The notes below the pieces were generated by a model that searched no databases, was not told where the DNA came from, and saw only the letters and a list, made by a program, of their open reading frames with translations. A stretch of DNA of 64,000 nt from a bacterium (GTDB lineage Bacteria; Desulfobacterota; DSWW01). The translations under genes and the position numbers were made by a program. The stretch is from the NCBI GenBank assembly GCA_028277985.1, contig JANQFG010000167.1, positions 1-64,000 of the forward strand. The letters run 5' to 3'. Of the stretch, positions 1 to 7,434 are shown one piece after another. Within the stretch, counting starts at the first letter, position 1. Each line of letters opens with the position of its first letter.

Positions 1-292
1 CAGGGCGGTCAACATCTACCCGAGCCAGATCGACGAGGTGCTGAGCACGGTGGATCAGATCGGAAGCGAGTACCAGATCCACCTGAGAACCGAGGAGTCG
101 GGCCGCGACAAGATGCGGCTGTGCGTAGAAAGGGGAATGGCCGCTTTAGCCTGGGACGACTCGGGGCTTGCAAGCCTGATCGAATCCCAGATCCGCCACA
201 AGATCCTGGTCCGCTGCCAGGTGGACATCGTGGATTACGGCTCCCTGCCCCGCACCGAACGAAAGAGCCGGCGCGTCTTTGACCACCGGTAG
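1..292 (+). CDS. PaaK-type CoA ligase, C-terminal fragment
   Basis: The reading frame is open from base 2 and runs off the left edge, so only about 96 C-terminal residues are present. The sequence around NIYPSQIDEVL, then the basic tail LPRTERKSRR, matches the C-terminal AMP-binding domain of phenylacetate-CoA ligase-like enzymes. These enzymes adenylate an aromatic or other carboxylate and transfer it to coenzyme A. The first ATG in frame (38) is internal and is not a real start. The two full PaaK-like proteins in this window (15264-16634 and 42604-43962) have the same kind of tail. Substrate cannot be judged from the fragment. Confidence 0.75.
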   Translation, partial: RAVNIYPSQIDEVLSTVDQIGSEYQIHLRTEESGRDKMRLCVERGMAALAWDDSGLASLIESQIRHKILVRCQVDIVDYGSLPRTERKSRRVFDHR

Positions 293-426
293 GACACTCT
301 CTCTTGATCCGTTCCGAATCGATATCTATGGAATCCCAACAGAGCTCCGCACGCTCCTGGGCCGAAACCCGATTCGCCAAAGGCATGGTTCTTCCCCGCT
401 TCGATAAACTCATTGAATTCTTTGAA

Positions 427-441
427 TCATTACGATAATGA
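427..441. promoter_or_regulatory. dyad immediately upstream of the LysR gene
   Basis: TCATTA-CGA-TAATGA is a perfect 6-bp dyad ending 10 bp before the LysR start codon. It contains GATAAT (434-439), which resembles a -10 box 11 bp before the ATG. No Shine-Dalgarno sequence lies between it and the start. The site could be an autoregulatory operator and the message may be leaderless. Both are inferences. Confidence 0.4.
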
Positions 442-450
442 ATAGTTATT

Positions 451-1359
451 ATGGGGCAGATCAGCAGGCTGCAACATCTTCTCGCGGTCGTTGAGCACGG
501 GGGCTTTCGTCGCGCTGCGGAAGCCGTACACCTGAGCCAACCGGCCCTGACCAAGAGTATCCAGAATCTGGAGGAGAGCTTCGGAGTGCCCCTCCTTGAC
601 CGCCGGCCCCGAGCGGTCGTTCCGACCCCCTTCGGGGAGATCGTGATCAAGGGGGCGCGGCAGATCCTCGCGGAGTTGGACCGCGTGAGGCGGGAGGTGG
701 ATCTGCTCAAGGGGTTCGAGTCCGGGATGCTGATGGTGGGGTGCGACCCTTACGTGGCGAAGAGCGTGATGGCGCCGGCCCTCTCGAATCTGCTCGCCGC
801 CTACCCGAACCTGCGCTACGACATCGAGGTGCTGGGCTGGTCCATCTTAAGGGAGAGGTTGCTGGGCGGGCAGATAGATCTGCACGTGGGCGCACCTCCT
901 GAAGTCTATGGCGACGAAGTCACGACGATCGAGTTCTCCATGCCGCCCCTCGCCTACTTCTGCCGAGCGGGTCACCCTCTGGCCGGCAAGAAGCAGGTCT
1001 TGCCCGAGGAGGCCCTGGCCTTTCCGCGCATCGGGATGGAGGCCCCGCCGGGCTGGACGCGAATGTACGCCGAGATTTACGGATTCGAACCGGACAGCGA
1101 CGAGGCCCTCAACTTCCGGTTCGCCAAGTCGAATGACTGGGAAACCCTGAAGACCATCGTTCGGCGGACGGATTCCATATCCGGCGGTCCGAGAGAGGTG
1201 ATTCAGGAAGAACTGGACGCGGGGATTCTGGTCGAGCTGCATGTCGGCGCCTTCGCGGTCGAGCTCACCGCAGCGGTGGCGTATCGTAGAGCCCGGCTTC
1301 TTCCACCCGCAGCAGAGGCCCTGATCGAGGAGATCAGGAGGATTACGTCAAGCGGGTAA
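451..1359 (+). CDS. LysR-family transcriptional regulator
   Basis: A 302-residue protein of normal LysR length. Residues 1-60 form the winged helix-turn-helix, with the typical block LSQPALTKSIQNLEESFG. Residues about 90-295 form the periplasmic-binding-protein-like effector domain. LysR proteins bind DNA as tetramers and usually activate a neighbouring or divergent gene in response to a small metabolite. No ribosome-binding site precedes the ATG, and a dyad with a -10-like element sits directly upstream. The gene follows the end of a PaaK-type ligase and is convergent with the Fe-S protein gene at 1494-2300, so its target could lie to the left, outside the window. Effector unknown. Confidence 0.93.
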   Translation: MGQISRLQHLLAVVEHGGFRRAAEAVHLSQPALTKSIQNLEESFGVPLLDRRPRAVVPTPFGEIVIKGARQILAELDRVRREVDLLKGFESGMLMVGCDPYVAKSVMAPALSNLLAAYPNLRYDIEVLGWSILRERLLGGQIDLHVGAPPEVYGDEVTTIEFSMPPLAYFCRAGHPLAGKKQVLPEEALAFPRIGMEAPPGWTRMYAEIYGFEPDSDEALNFRFAKSNDWETLKTIVRRTDSISGGPREVIQEELDAGILVELHVGAFAVELTAAVAYRRARLLPPAAEALIEEIRRITSSG

Positions 1360-1493
1360 GGCATTGATGTTGAGGAACCACCGCTTTCACCCACTCCTGC
1401 ACATCCTTTGCAGCGCATGAAATCAGCTTTTTCCATTCTTGGGTGGGCATGCAGGGTGTCTTTTCTCACGCAATTCCGCAACCTGCTATTCTG

Positions 1494-2300
1494 CTACCGT
1501 CTGAAAGCAGGTTCCCACGAATCTTGCCCATAGGGGCAGGCCGAGACGCACCTGCTACAGACGTGCATGGTGTGCTCGTCCATCGCCGTCAGGTTCATCA
1601 GCCGCTCAGCGGCCCGGGGTCGCAGCTTCAGGAGCAGCAAGTACCGGAGCTTCGGCATGAGGGGTGCTTTGGCTGCAAAGCGCAGACAACGTTGCTGGTC
1701 TACCCTCTCCTTGTCAACCGATATGGCCCCCACGGGGCACTCTTCCACACAGATTTGGCAATCCGGGGGACAACCCGGCTCTTCGCTCTCGGGCCGACGG
1801 AACGCCGGGAGCGAGGCGGTAGTCACCACACCCCCCAGCATCAGCCTGGCCCCGTATCGGGCGTTGAGCAGAAGACCGTTTCGCCCAACGCTTCCGATCC
1901 CAGTCGCCTCACCCATCCGGAGCTGGTTTAGATAGCCCAGCACCCCGTCTTTGCCATTCAGCGCAAGGGGGTAGCAGCCAAACACGGGGACCGCCGACTC
2001 GCCGGTCTCCTCGATCAGGGCTGCGAACCGAACCGAGAGCCCGTCGAGACGACGATAGTACAGGTTCTGGGATCTCCATACCGTTTCTGTACTGTAGGGG
2101 GCAGGACGGTAGGCGCCTCGGGGCACAGGGATTCCGAAGCAGAGCAGACTCCGGGCACCGGGGATCAGGTCTTGAGGCCGGTATCCCGGCTGTTCGTCCT
2201 TCATCCCAGCGGGGCCGACCCCAAGCACGGGGACATCCTCGGCGTCTGCGATTTCCCTGATTCTGTGCATGATTTCTGTCGGTTCCATGGCTCTTTGCAT
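1494..2300 (-). CDS. QueG-like double [4Fe-4S] reductase-family protein
   Basis: The protein has 268 residues from the chosen start. The C-terminal third carries two ferredoxin-type clusters: C-x3-C-x2-C-x3-CP (CPPDCQICVEECP) and C-x2-C-x3-CP (CSRCVSACP). This layout is typical of epoxyqueuosine reductase-like and reductive dehalogenase-like Fe-S proteins. The N-terminal part lacks the obvious full cobalamin domain of a true QueG, so tRNA modification is not claimed. Several ATGs compete: AGGAGG is best spaced for the ATG at 2300, while 2303 and 2315 are alternatives. It is transcribed alone from the promoter/operator at 2420-2448. It is probably a redox protein acting with a neighbouring degradation pathway. 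Confidence 0.75.
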   Translation of the reverse strand: MQRAMEPTEIMHRIREIADAEDVPVLGVGPAGMKDEQPGYRPQDLIPGARSLLCFGIPVPRGAYRPAPYSTETVWRSQNLYYRRLDGLSVRFAALIEETGESAVPVFGCYPLALNGKDGVLGYLNQLRMGEATGIGSVGRNGLLLNARYGARLMLGGVVTTASLPAFRRPESEEPGCPPDCQICVEECPVGAISVDKERVDQQRCLRFAAKAPLMPKLRYLLLLKLRPRAAERLMNLTAMDEHTMHVCSRCVSACPYGQDSWEPAFRR

Positions 2301-2419
2301 CATGTCCCTCCTCATAGATTCAGAATACAGCCTGTACCGGGCGGAACGCCGGCGTGCCCTGACTGCCCCTTTCCTCTCGGCATGCTTGATCCGTCGCCGC
2401 CGGTCTTTCCACCGATATA

Positions 2420-2448
2420 TATATACATATCAACAGTTGATATGTCAA
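2420..2448 (-). promoter_or_regulatory. sigma-70 promoter with embedded operator
   Basis: On the minus strand, TTGACA (2443-2448), a 17-bp spacer and TATATA (2420-2425) form a well-spaced housekeeping promoter about 100 bp upstream of the Fe-S protein gene. The spacer is occupied by a dyad with perfect 10-bp arms around one base (2425-2445, arms ACATATCAAC and GTTGATATGT). A second overlapping dyad, AGTTGA-N4-TCAACT, covers the -35 box. This is the arrangement expected of a repressor site, for instance of the MarR type. No such repressor is encoded nearby. Confidence 0.7.
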
Positions 2449-2460
2449 CTATTATCCTGA

Positions 2461-2890
2461 GGTGATTCCCTGTATCTCGGAGAGGCATCGGATGCTCGGA
2501 CTCACCTTTGGGCTCCAGCGGTAACCGAAGACTCTTCCAGACCGGCTTGCGCTTGTCCTTGCAGGCTTTCATTCCCTAGAGTTCATCGGCGAACACCCGG
2601 ATCCACCCCCGCGCCTTCACCGAACCCTCTGGAACCCTTGTGCAGCCGCTCGGGGTAGTCCCCCTCCTTCCGACACCAAGATTCAAAACATTTTATGCCC
2701 TGAGATCATCCTCCTCCTCGCCAAAAGGTCGTTTTGAACAACAGCAAACAAAAACTATTTCTTTTCAGGCACTTGAGTCCTCGATCCCTCTCGCCGATAT
2801 CTCCTATGAGTTTTATCAGGTCTCTGTGGGCCTTCTGACACCAGAAAATCCCCCCAGGAAGTCAACTGCTCAATTGAAGGAGAAAGCGGA
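2461..2890. other. non-coding stretch upstream of the porin
   Basis: No supported gene is seen in these 430 bases. A weak plus-strand promoter candidate is TTGAAC (2734-2739), 16 bp, TATTTC (2756-2761), about 130 bp before the porin start. Small open frames here overlap the regulatory dyad or lack ribosome-binding sites. Confidence 0.4.
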
Positions 2891-4063
2891 ATGAAGAGAC
2901 TCACATTGGCAGCCCTCGTGATCGGGTTCGTCTTCCTTTGTGGAACGGCGAAGCCCTGCCTGGCAGGCTACAAGATGGAAATCAATGACTACACCAAGGC
3001 TGAAATCGGCTTCTGGATGCAGGGCTGGTACCAGAGGGTGGAGGATGGAAAGGACGGGGCGGACCTGAACGATTTCATTCTACGTCGAGCCTATCTGTAC
3101 CTGAAGGGCCAGGTTACCGACTACTTCGGAGTCTTCACTCACATCGCCTCTGACAAGATCGGTGCCGAGGGCCTGGACAAATCAGGCCTTGGATTGGGTA
3201 CAGGTGTTGCGTGGCGGGATCTGTGGGCCTCATTGATTCTTCACGAGTCCTTCAAGGTTCAAATCGGCCGAATGTATGTACCGCTTACCCGTGCCTACGG
3301 AACCACCTCGACCAAATGCATGCTGACCCTTGACCTCCCATTTCTCCAGGGAGGCTCCCGGGGAAAGATCTTCTATGCCCAGAAGGTGGGACGAGATGAC
3401 TCCGTTGTCATCTGGGGCACGACCCCGGACGAACTGCTCCCCTGGGGCACCAACCTGCAATATCGCCTCATGATCGGTGAGGGAGTCGAAGGGGATGCGA
3501 ATCCTGATGACAAGCTCCGGGTTGCCGGGCGGCTTTCGCTCAGTCTGCTGGACGCGGAGCGGGGCTGGTTCAACAAGGGGAGCTATCTTGGAAAGAAGAG
3601 GGTACTGAGCATCGGCGGCGGTGTGGACAGCCAGAACGGTCTCACGCTGAACGAAATCGAGGATCAGGACAGCCTGGCCTGGACCGTGGACTGCTTCTTC
3701 GATCATCCGATAGGAAATGGTGCGGTCACGGTGGAAGCCGCCTATATTGACATCAGCAAGGGTACGGTAACCCAAAAGGAGATGTACACCGACCTGGCCG
3801 CCGGCGATGACGCCAGCAATTGGTACGTGAACGGCGGCTATCTCATCAACGATGTCGGCCCCGGAGGCCTTCAGCCCTACTTCAGGTACGAAACCGTCGA
3901 TGTGGACATGAAGCACAAGACCCACTTCATAAGCGGTGGAATCAACTACATCATCAAGGGACACAACGCCAAGGTTACCCTGGACTACATGCATGTCGAC
4001 CCGAAGAACCCTGAAAAGGACAGCCGCGGGATCTTCACGTTCCAGGGGGCCGTCGGCTTCTAG
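2891..4063 (+). CDS. outer-membrane porin, phosphate-selective porin O/P-like
   Basis: A 390-residue protein with a cleavable signal peptide (about residues 1-25, ending CLAG). The rest is made of alternating short strands rich in aromatic residues and glycine, and it ends in ...FQGAVGF with a terminal Phe, the classic outer-membrane barrel insertion signal. The block FILRRAYLYLKG resembles the N-terminal strands of the porin O/P family. It would form a passive diffusion channel for anions or small organic acids; specificity cannot be read. GAAGGAGAAAG precedes the ATG. The gene stands alone, convergent with the cupredoxin gene. Confidence 0.8.
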   Translation: MKRLTLAALVIGFVFLCGTAKPCLAGYKMEINDYTKAEIGFWMQGWYQRVEDGKDGADLNDFILRRAYLYLKGQVTDYFGVFTHIASDKIGAEGLDKSGLGLGTGVAWRDLWASLILHESFKVQIGRMYVPLTRAYGTTSTKCMLTLDLPFLQGGSRGKIFYAQKVGRDDSVVIWGTTPDELLPWGTNLQYRLMIGEGVEGDANPDDKLRVAGRLSLSLLDAERGWFNKGSYLGKKRVLSIGGGVDSQNGLTLNEIEDQDSLAWTVDCFFDHPIGNGAVTVEAAYIDISKGTVTQKEMYTDLAAGDDASNWYVNGGYLINDVGPGGLQPYFRYETVDVDMKHKTHFISGGINYIIKGHNAKVTLDYMHVDPKNPEKDSRGIFTFQGAVGF

Positions 4064-4169
4064 TCGATACCCGGACCATGTCTTCTATTACATCGAACGA
4101 GCAGAAGAGCAACAAGACTCCGTGCCTGAGCGAAACCTCGAGTGTATTGACAACACGGACCACCTAGAG

Positions 4170-4221
4170 GATGGAGGCTACAAAGCCTCAGGAGGGGAAA
4201 GCTTTCCCTTGTAGTTGCCTC
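4170..4221. terminator. structured 3' region between convergent genes
   Basis: GAGGCT-ACAA-AGCCTC (4174-4189) is followed by a perfect 14-bp palindrome GGGAAAGCTTTCCC (4195-4208). The outer segment CTACAA (4178-4183) can alternatively pair with TTGTAG (4209-4214). These mutually exclusive stems lie in the 278-bp gap between the convergent porin and cupredoxin genes. There is no U-tract, so a bidirectional or Rho-dependent terminator is the simplest reading. Confidence 0.4.
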
Positions 4222-4341
4222 GGGGGAAATCCCGCTCCCTTCGGGCAATGGTGATAGCGACCGGGCGCGGGCAGCAACCGTGGCATGAGTGAAGCGGCTG
4301 AGAACAGGGCGTCGTGAGGCCGTACAGAACTTTCGGCCTGT

Positions 4342-4794
4342 CTACTCGCCCAGAACCACGATCTTGCCTCTAGCCTGGTGTTCCTTGCCCGCGATCGGCG
4401 CCTTGACGAGATACTCGTATGTGCCGGCCTCGGTGAATCGCAGACTCGAGGTTCCCCCCATGGTGATCCAGCTCGTCACATAGCATGAGGCGTCCATACT
4501 GAACCCGGTGGGTGCGTCGGTCACGTCCGCACACTTCTTACCGTCCTCGAACACGATCTTGAGACACTCGGCGGTTCGGGCCCAATTGAGCCAGATCACC
4601 GTTCCGCCCTTTTCGATCGTCAGGACCTCCGGCTCCATGCGGATGAAACGCGATGTCTCCGCGGTGCCGCGCGTCGCTTTCCCAAAGATTCGAATCATCC
4701 TGCTGTCCTCGGCAGATGCGGTCCAGGGATTCGAAAGGTACAGCGTACCCAGCACGAAGAGGATCCCCAGGAGAACGATGGCCGTCTTCTTCAT
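4342..4794 (-). CDS. exported cupredoxin-like protein
   Basis: From the ATG at 4794, which has a GGGGGCGGG purine tract ahead of it, the product is 150 residues. It has a signal peptide (MKKTAIVLLGILFVLGTLYL). The mature part has a cupredoxin-like pattern: strands around VLTIEKGGTVIWLNWA and a closing GTYEYLV...GKIVVLG. The usual C-x-x-x-x-H-x-x-M copper loop is not intact (YLVKAPIAGKEH), so copper binding is doubtful. The two cysteines at ECLKIV and KKCADV may form a disulfide. It follows the propionyl-CoA-synthetase gene with an 85-bp gap and may be cotranscribed. Periplasmic location is inferred. Confidence 0.65.
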   Translation of the reverse strand: MKKTAIVLLGILFVLGTLYLSNPWTASAEDSRMIRIFGKATRGTAETSRFIRMEPEVLTIEKGGTVIWLNWARTAECLKIVFEDGKKCADVTDAPTGFSMDASCYVTSWITMGGTSSLRFTEAGTYEYLVKAPIAGKEHQARGKIVVLGE

Positions 4795-4879
4795 ATTCCC
4801 GCCCCCTTGTTTTCGAGGTTCATTCCAACAGACTTGCTCTTTGGATGACATCATCGTCCGTCGGGTCTCCCATCCGGGC

Positions 4880-6796
4880 CTATTTTCCCTCAGGAATTCT
4901 CGCCCCGGCCAGTCCCAATCGGGTCAACGCCTCTTCCATCTCCGTCAGGGTGGCAGGCTCATCGATGGTGGCGGGCACGTTCCACTCCTTGTTGTCTGCG
5001 ATCTTCTGGATCGTGCCCCTCAGGATCTTGCCGGAACGGGTCTTCGGCAAGCGTTTGACCACGGTCGCCTGCTTGAAGGCGGCCACGGGCCCGATTCGCT
5101 CGCGAACCATGTGGATCACCTCCGCGACGATCTCCTCCTCGTCCCGGGTCACGCCTGCGTTCAGAACAACAAAACCGACCGGGGCTTGCCCTTTGAGTGA
5201 ATCCTCCACCCCGAGCACCGCGCACTCGGCCACATCCGGATGGTCTGCGAGGACTTCCTCCATGGCGCCGGTGGACAGTCGATGGCCCGCCACATTGATG
5301 ATGTCATCCGTTCGAGCCATGACGTAGACGTATCCATCCTCATCGATGAACCCGGCATCGGCGGTCTTGTAGTAACCGGGAAACTCGCTCAAATAGGCCT
5401 TCACGAAGCCCTGATCGTTGTTCCAGAGGGTGGGCAGGGTCCCCGGGGGAAGAGGCAGCCTGACCACGAGGGCTCCGATTTCGCCTGCGGGCACCGGGTT
5501 GGAGGAGGCATCCACTACACGCACGTCCCAGCCGGGAACCGACTTGGTGGGGGAACCGTATTTCACCGGGAAAGGATGAAGGCCCAGGCAGTTGGCTGCG
5601 ATGGCCCAGCCGGTCTCGGTCTGCCACCAGTGATCGATGACCGGAACCTTGAGGTTCTTTTCCGACCATTGAATCGTGTCCGGGTCGGACCGCTCTCCTG
5701 CCAGGAAGAGGGCCTGGAAAGGGCTCAGATCGTAGTCCCTGATCAGCTTTCCTTCCGGGTCTTCCCGCTTGATAGCGCGGTAGGCGGTCGGCGCGGTGAA
5801 CATGGCCTTCACCTTGTGCTCCGAGATGACGCGCCAGAATACGCCCGCATCCGGTGTGCCCACCGGCTTGCCTTCGAAAAGAACGGTGGTGCAACCCTTC
5901 AACAACGGCCCGTAGACGATGTAGGAGTGGCCCACGACCCAGCCTACGTCCGAAGCGGTCCACCACACATCCCCCTCGTCCATGTTGTAGATCGCCTTCA
6001 TGGTCCATTTGAGGGCGACCATGTGGCCACCGTTGTCGCGCACCACCCCCTTCGGGATTCCGGTCGTGCCGGAGGTGTAGAGGATGTAGAGTGGATCCGT
6101 AGCTTCCACCGGCACACAAGGATGGGGGGAGGCCTCCGCCACGACAGCTTCCCAGTCGAGGTCGCGTCCTTCCACCAAGGTGGCCCGCTCCATGGGTCGC
6201 TGATAAACGATACATCGTTCGGGCTTGCTCTCAGCGATCTCGATCGCCTCGTCGAGCAAGGGCTTGTACGGGACGATACGCTTGACCTCGATCCCGCAGG
6301 AGGCCGAAACGATCACCTTCGGCTTCGCGTCATTGATCCGAACGGCCAGCTCCCTGGCCGCGAAACCACCGAAAACCACCGAATGGACGGCCCCGACCCG
6401 TGCGCATGCAAGCATGGCGATCGCTGCTTCAGGAATCATCGGCATGTAGATGACTACCCTGTCTCCCTTGACCACCCCCTGTGCGGCCAGGGCACCTGCA
6501 AACCTGGCGACCTCTTCCGTCAGTTCCCGGTAAGTGTAACTTCGGATCGAATCGGTCACAGGGCTGTCATAGATCAGGGCGGTTCGGTCACCGTTGCCTT
6601 TCTCGACGTGGAGGTCCAGAGCGTTGTAGCACGTGTTCAAGCGACCACCCGCGAACCACCGGTAGAAGGGCTTGTTGGAATCGTCCAACACGCGATCCCA
6701 TTTCCTGTACCAGTGACAGTCTTCCGCGGCTGCCCGCCAGAATGCGCTCGGGTCTGCAAGGGATGCTTGGTAGGCCTTCGCATAAGGATCGGGCAT
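4880..6796 (-). CDS. prpE: propionyl-CoA synthetase-like acyl-CoA ligase
   Basis: A 638-residue acetyl/propionyl-CoA synthetase. The adenylation P-loop YTSGTTGIPKG is at residues 240-250. An N-terminal ACS domain (AFWRAAAEDCHWYRKW) and GDVWWTASDVGWVVGHSYIV agree with PrpE-type enzymes. The catalytic lysine lies in PKTRSGKILRG (K590), the site often acetylated in this family. It converts propionate or a related short acid, ATP and CoA to the acyl-CoA. The ATG at 6796 was chosen because GGAG precedes it and the longer frame (to 6835) overlaps the upstream gene; the spacing is 5 bp, so the two genes are cotranslated. Acetate or longer chains as substrate cannot be excluded. Confidence 0.85.
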   Translation of the reverse strand: MPDPYAKAYQASLADPSAFWRAAAEDCHWYRKWDRVLDDSNKPFYRWFAGGRLNTCYNALDLHVEKGNGDRTALIYDSPVTDSIRSYTYRELTEEVARFAGALAAQGVVKGDRVVIYMPMIPEAAIAMLACARVGAVHSVVFGGFAARELAVRINDAKPKVIVSASCGIEVKRIVPYKPLLDEAIEIAESKPERCIVYQRPMERATLVEGRDLDWEAVVAEASPHPCVPVEATDPLYILYTSGTTGIPKGVVRDNGGHMVALKWTMKAIYNMDEGDVWWTASDVGWVVGHSYIVYGPLLKGCTTVLFEGKPVGTPDAGVFWRVISEHKVKAMFTAPTAYRAIKREDPEGKLIRDYDLSPFQALFLAGERSDPDTIQWSEKNLKVPVIDHWWQTETGWAIAANCLGLHPFPVKYGSPTKSVPGWDVRVVDASSNPVPAGEIGALVVRLPLPPGTLPTLWNNDQGFVKAYLSEFPGYYKTADAGFIDEDGYVYVMARTDDIINVAGHRLSTGAMEEVLADHPDVAECAVLGVEDSLKGQAPVGFVVLNAGVTRDEEEIVAEVIHMVRERIGPVAAFKQATVVKRLPKTRSGKILRGTIQKIADNKEWNVPATIDEPATLTEMEEALTRLGLAGARIPEGK

Positions 6797-6801
6797 ATGG
6801 G

Positions 6802-7296
6802 CTACTCCAGGCTGAGCATCCGGGTCTTCCCCCACCCCTCATCGTGGGCAGCGAAGAAACCGTATGTGACCGTGATGGACTTCCACTTCCACTCTCCACC
6901 CACCTTGATGTACTCCTCGTCATACGTTGCCTGCGTCCAGGTGGCCCGCCCCCCGTCTTGGGTCTTGGCGACCCCGGGCGCCAGCACGAACCACTTCCCT
7001 TTTGCGCTCTTCCCGTCTACCCGGATGATCGGATTACAGACCATGTGGGCGCCAAACGAGAAGTTGCCTCCCACCACGTCCTTGAAGAACGTGGTCAACC
7101 CCGCCTTTCCCTCGAACTTCCCAAAGGCCCCGAAGTCCACCCAGGCATCATCGGCGAATTTACCGATGAGTTCATCGAACTTCGCCTCATCCCCGTCGAT
7201 CCCTGCGTCGGCAAGGTAACAGTAGGAATGCTTCAACTCCCGGATCGCCTCCCGGTCCTCCATGCGAGCGATCCTTTTCTCCAGATCGGAACTCAT
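6802..7296 (-). CDS. SnoaL-like/NTF2-fold protein
   Basis: A 164-residue protein of the SnoaL-like polyketide cyclase/dehydratase group (NTF2 fold). The N-terminal helix block EDREAIRELKHSYCYLADAG, then ...ADDAWVDFGAFGKFEGKAGLTTFF..., and a closing beta-rich part are typical. The group includes dehydratases, isomerases and scyllo-hydrolases; a role on a ring compound or steroid/bile-acid-like substrate is possible but unproved. It sits 5 bp ahead of the acyl-CoA ligase and about 140 bp behind the duplicated Cys/His protein on the same strand, so an operon is likely. The catalytic residue was not assigned. Confidence 0.72.
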   Translation of the reverse strand: MSSDLEKRIARMEDREAIRELKHSYCYLADAGIDGDEAKFDELIGKFADDAWVDFGAFGKFEGKAGLTTFFKDVVGGNFSFGAHMVCNPIIRVDGKSAKGKWFVLAPGVAKTQDGGRATWTQATYDEEYIKVGGEWKWKSITVTYGFFAAHDEGWGKTRMLSLE

Positions 7297-7434
7297 TCGG
7301 TACCTCCCTCTCTGTGGGCTAGGGCGACCCTCTCTCCGAGGAACGATCCCCCTTTTTTCTACCTCGTGAAAGCCTCCACTTCAAGCCTCCTTGCCTGGAA
7401 AGCGCGGTCGGAGTCCCTGTAGAGGGGTTCGACC

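Noticed and set aside
2312-2572. 86-residue minus-strand open frame over the promoter region
   Set aside because: It covers the promoter/operator at 2420-2448, has no ribosome-binding site and no recognisable features.
4140-4260. c-di-GMP riboswitch
   Set aside because: Only two short blocks resemble the motif, the spacing is wrong, and no gene lies downstream in the required direction.
5240-7219. 659-residue open frame opposite the PrpE-like gene
   Set aside because: It is the reverse complement of a recognised ligase and SnoaL-like gene. Its sequence is His/Arg/Gly-rich with no family pattern, as expected of an antisense shadow in high-GC DNA.
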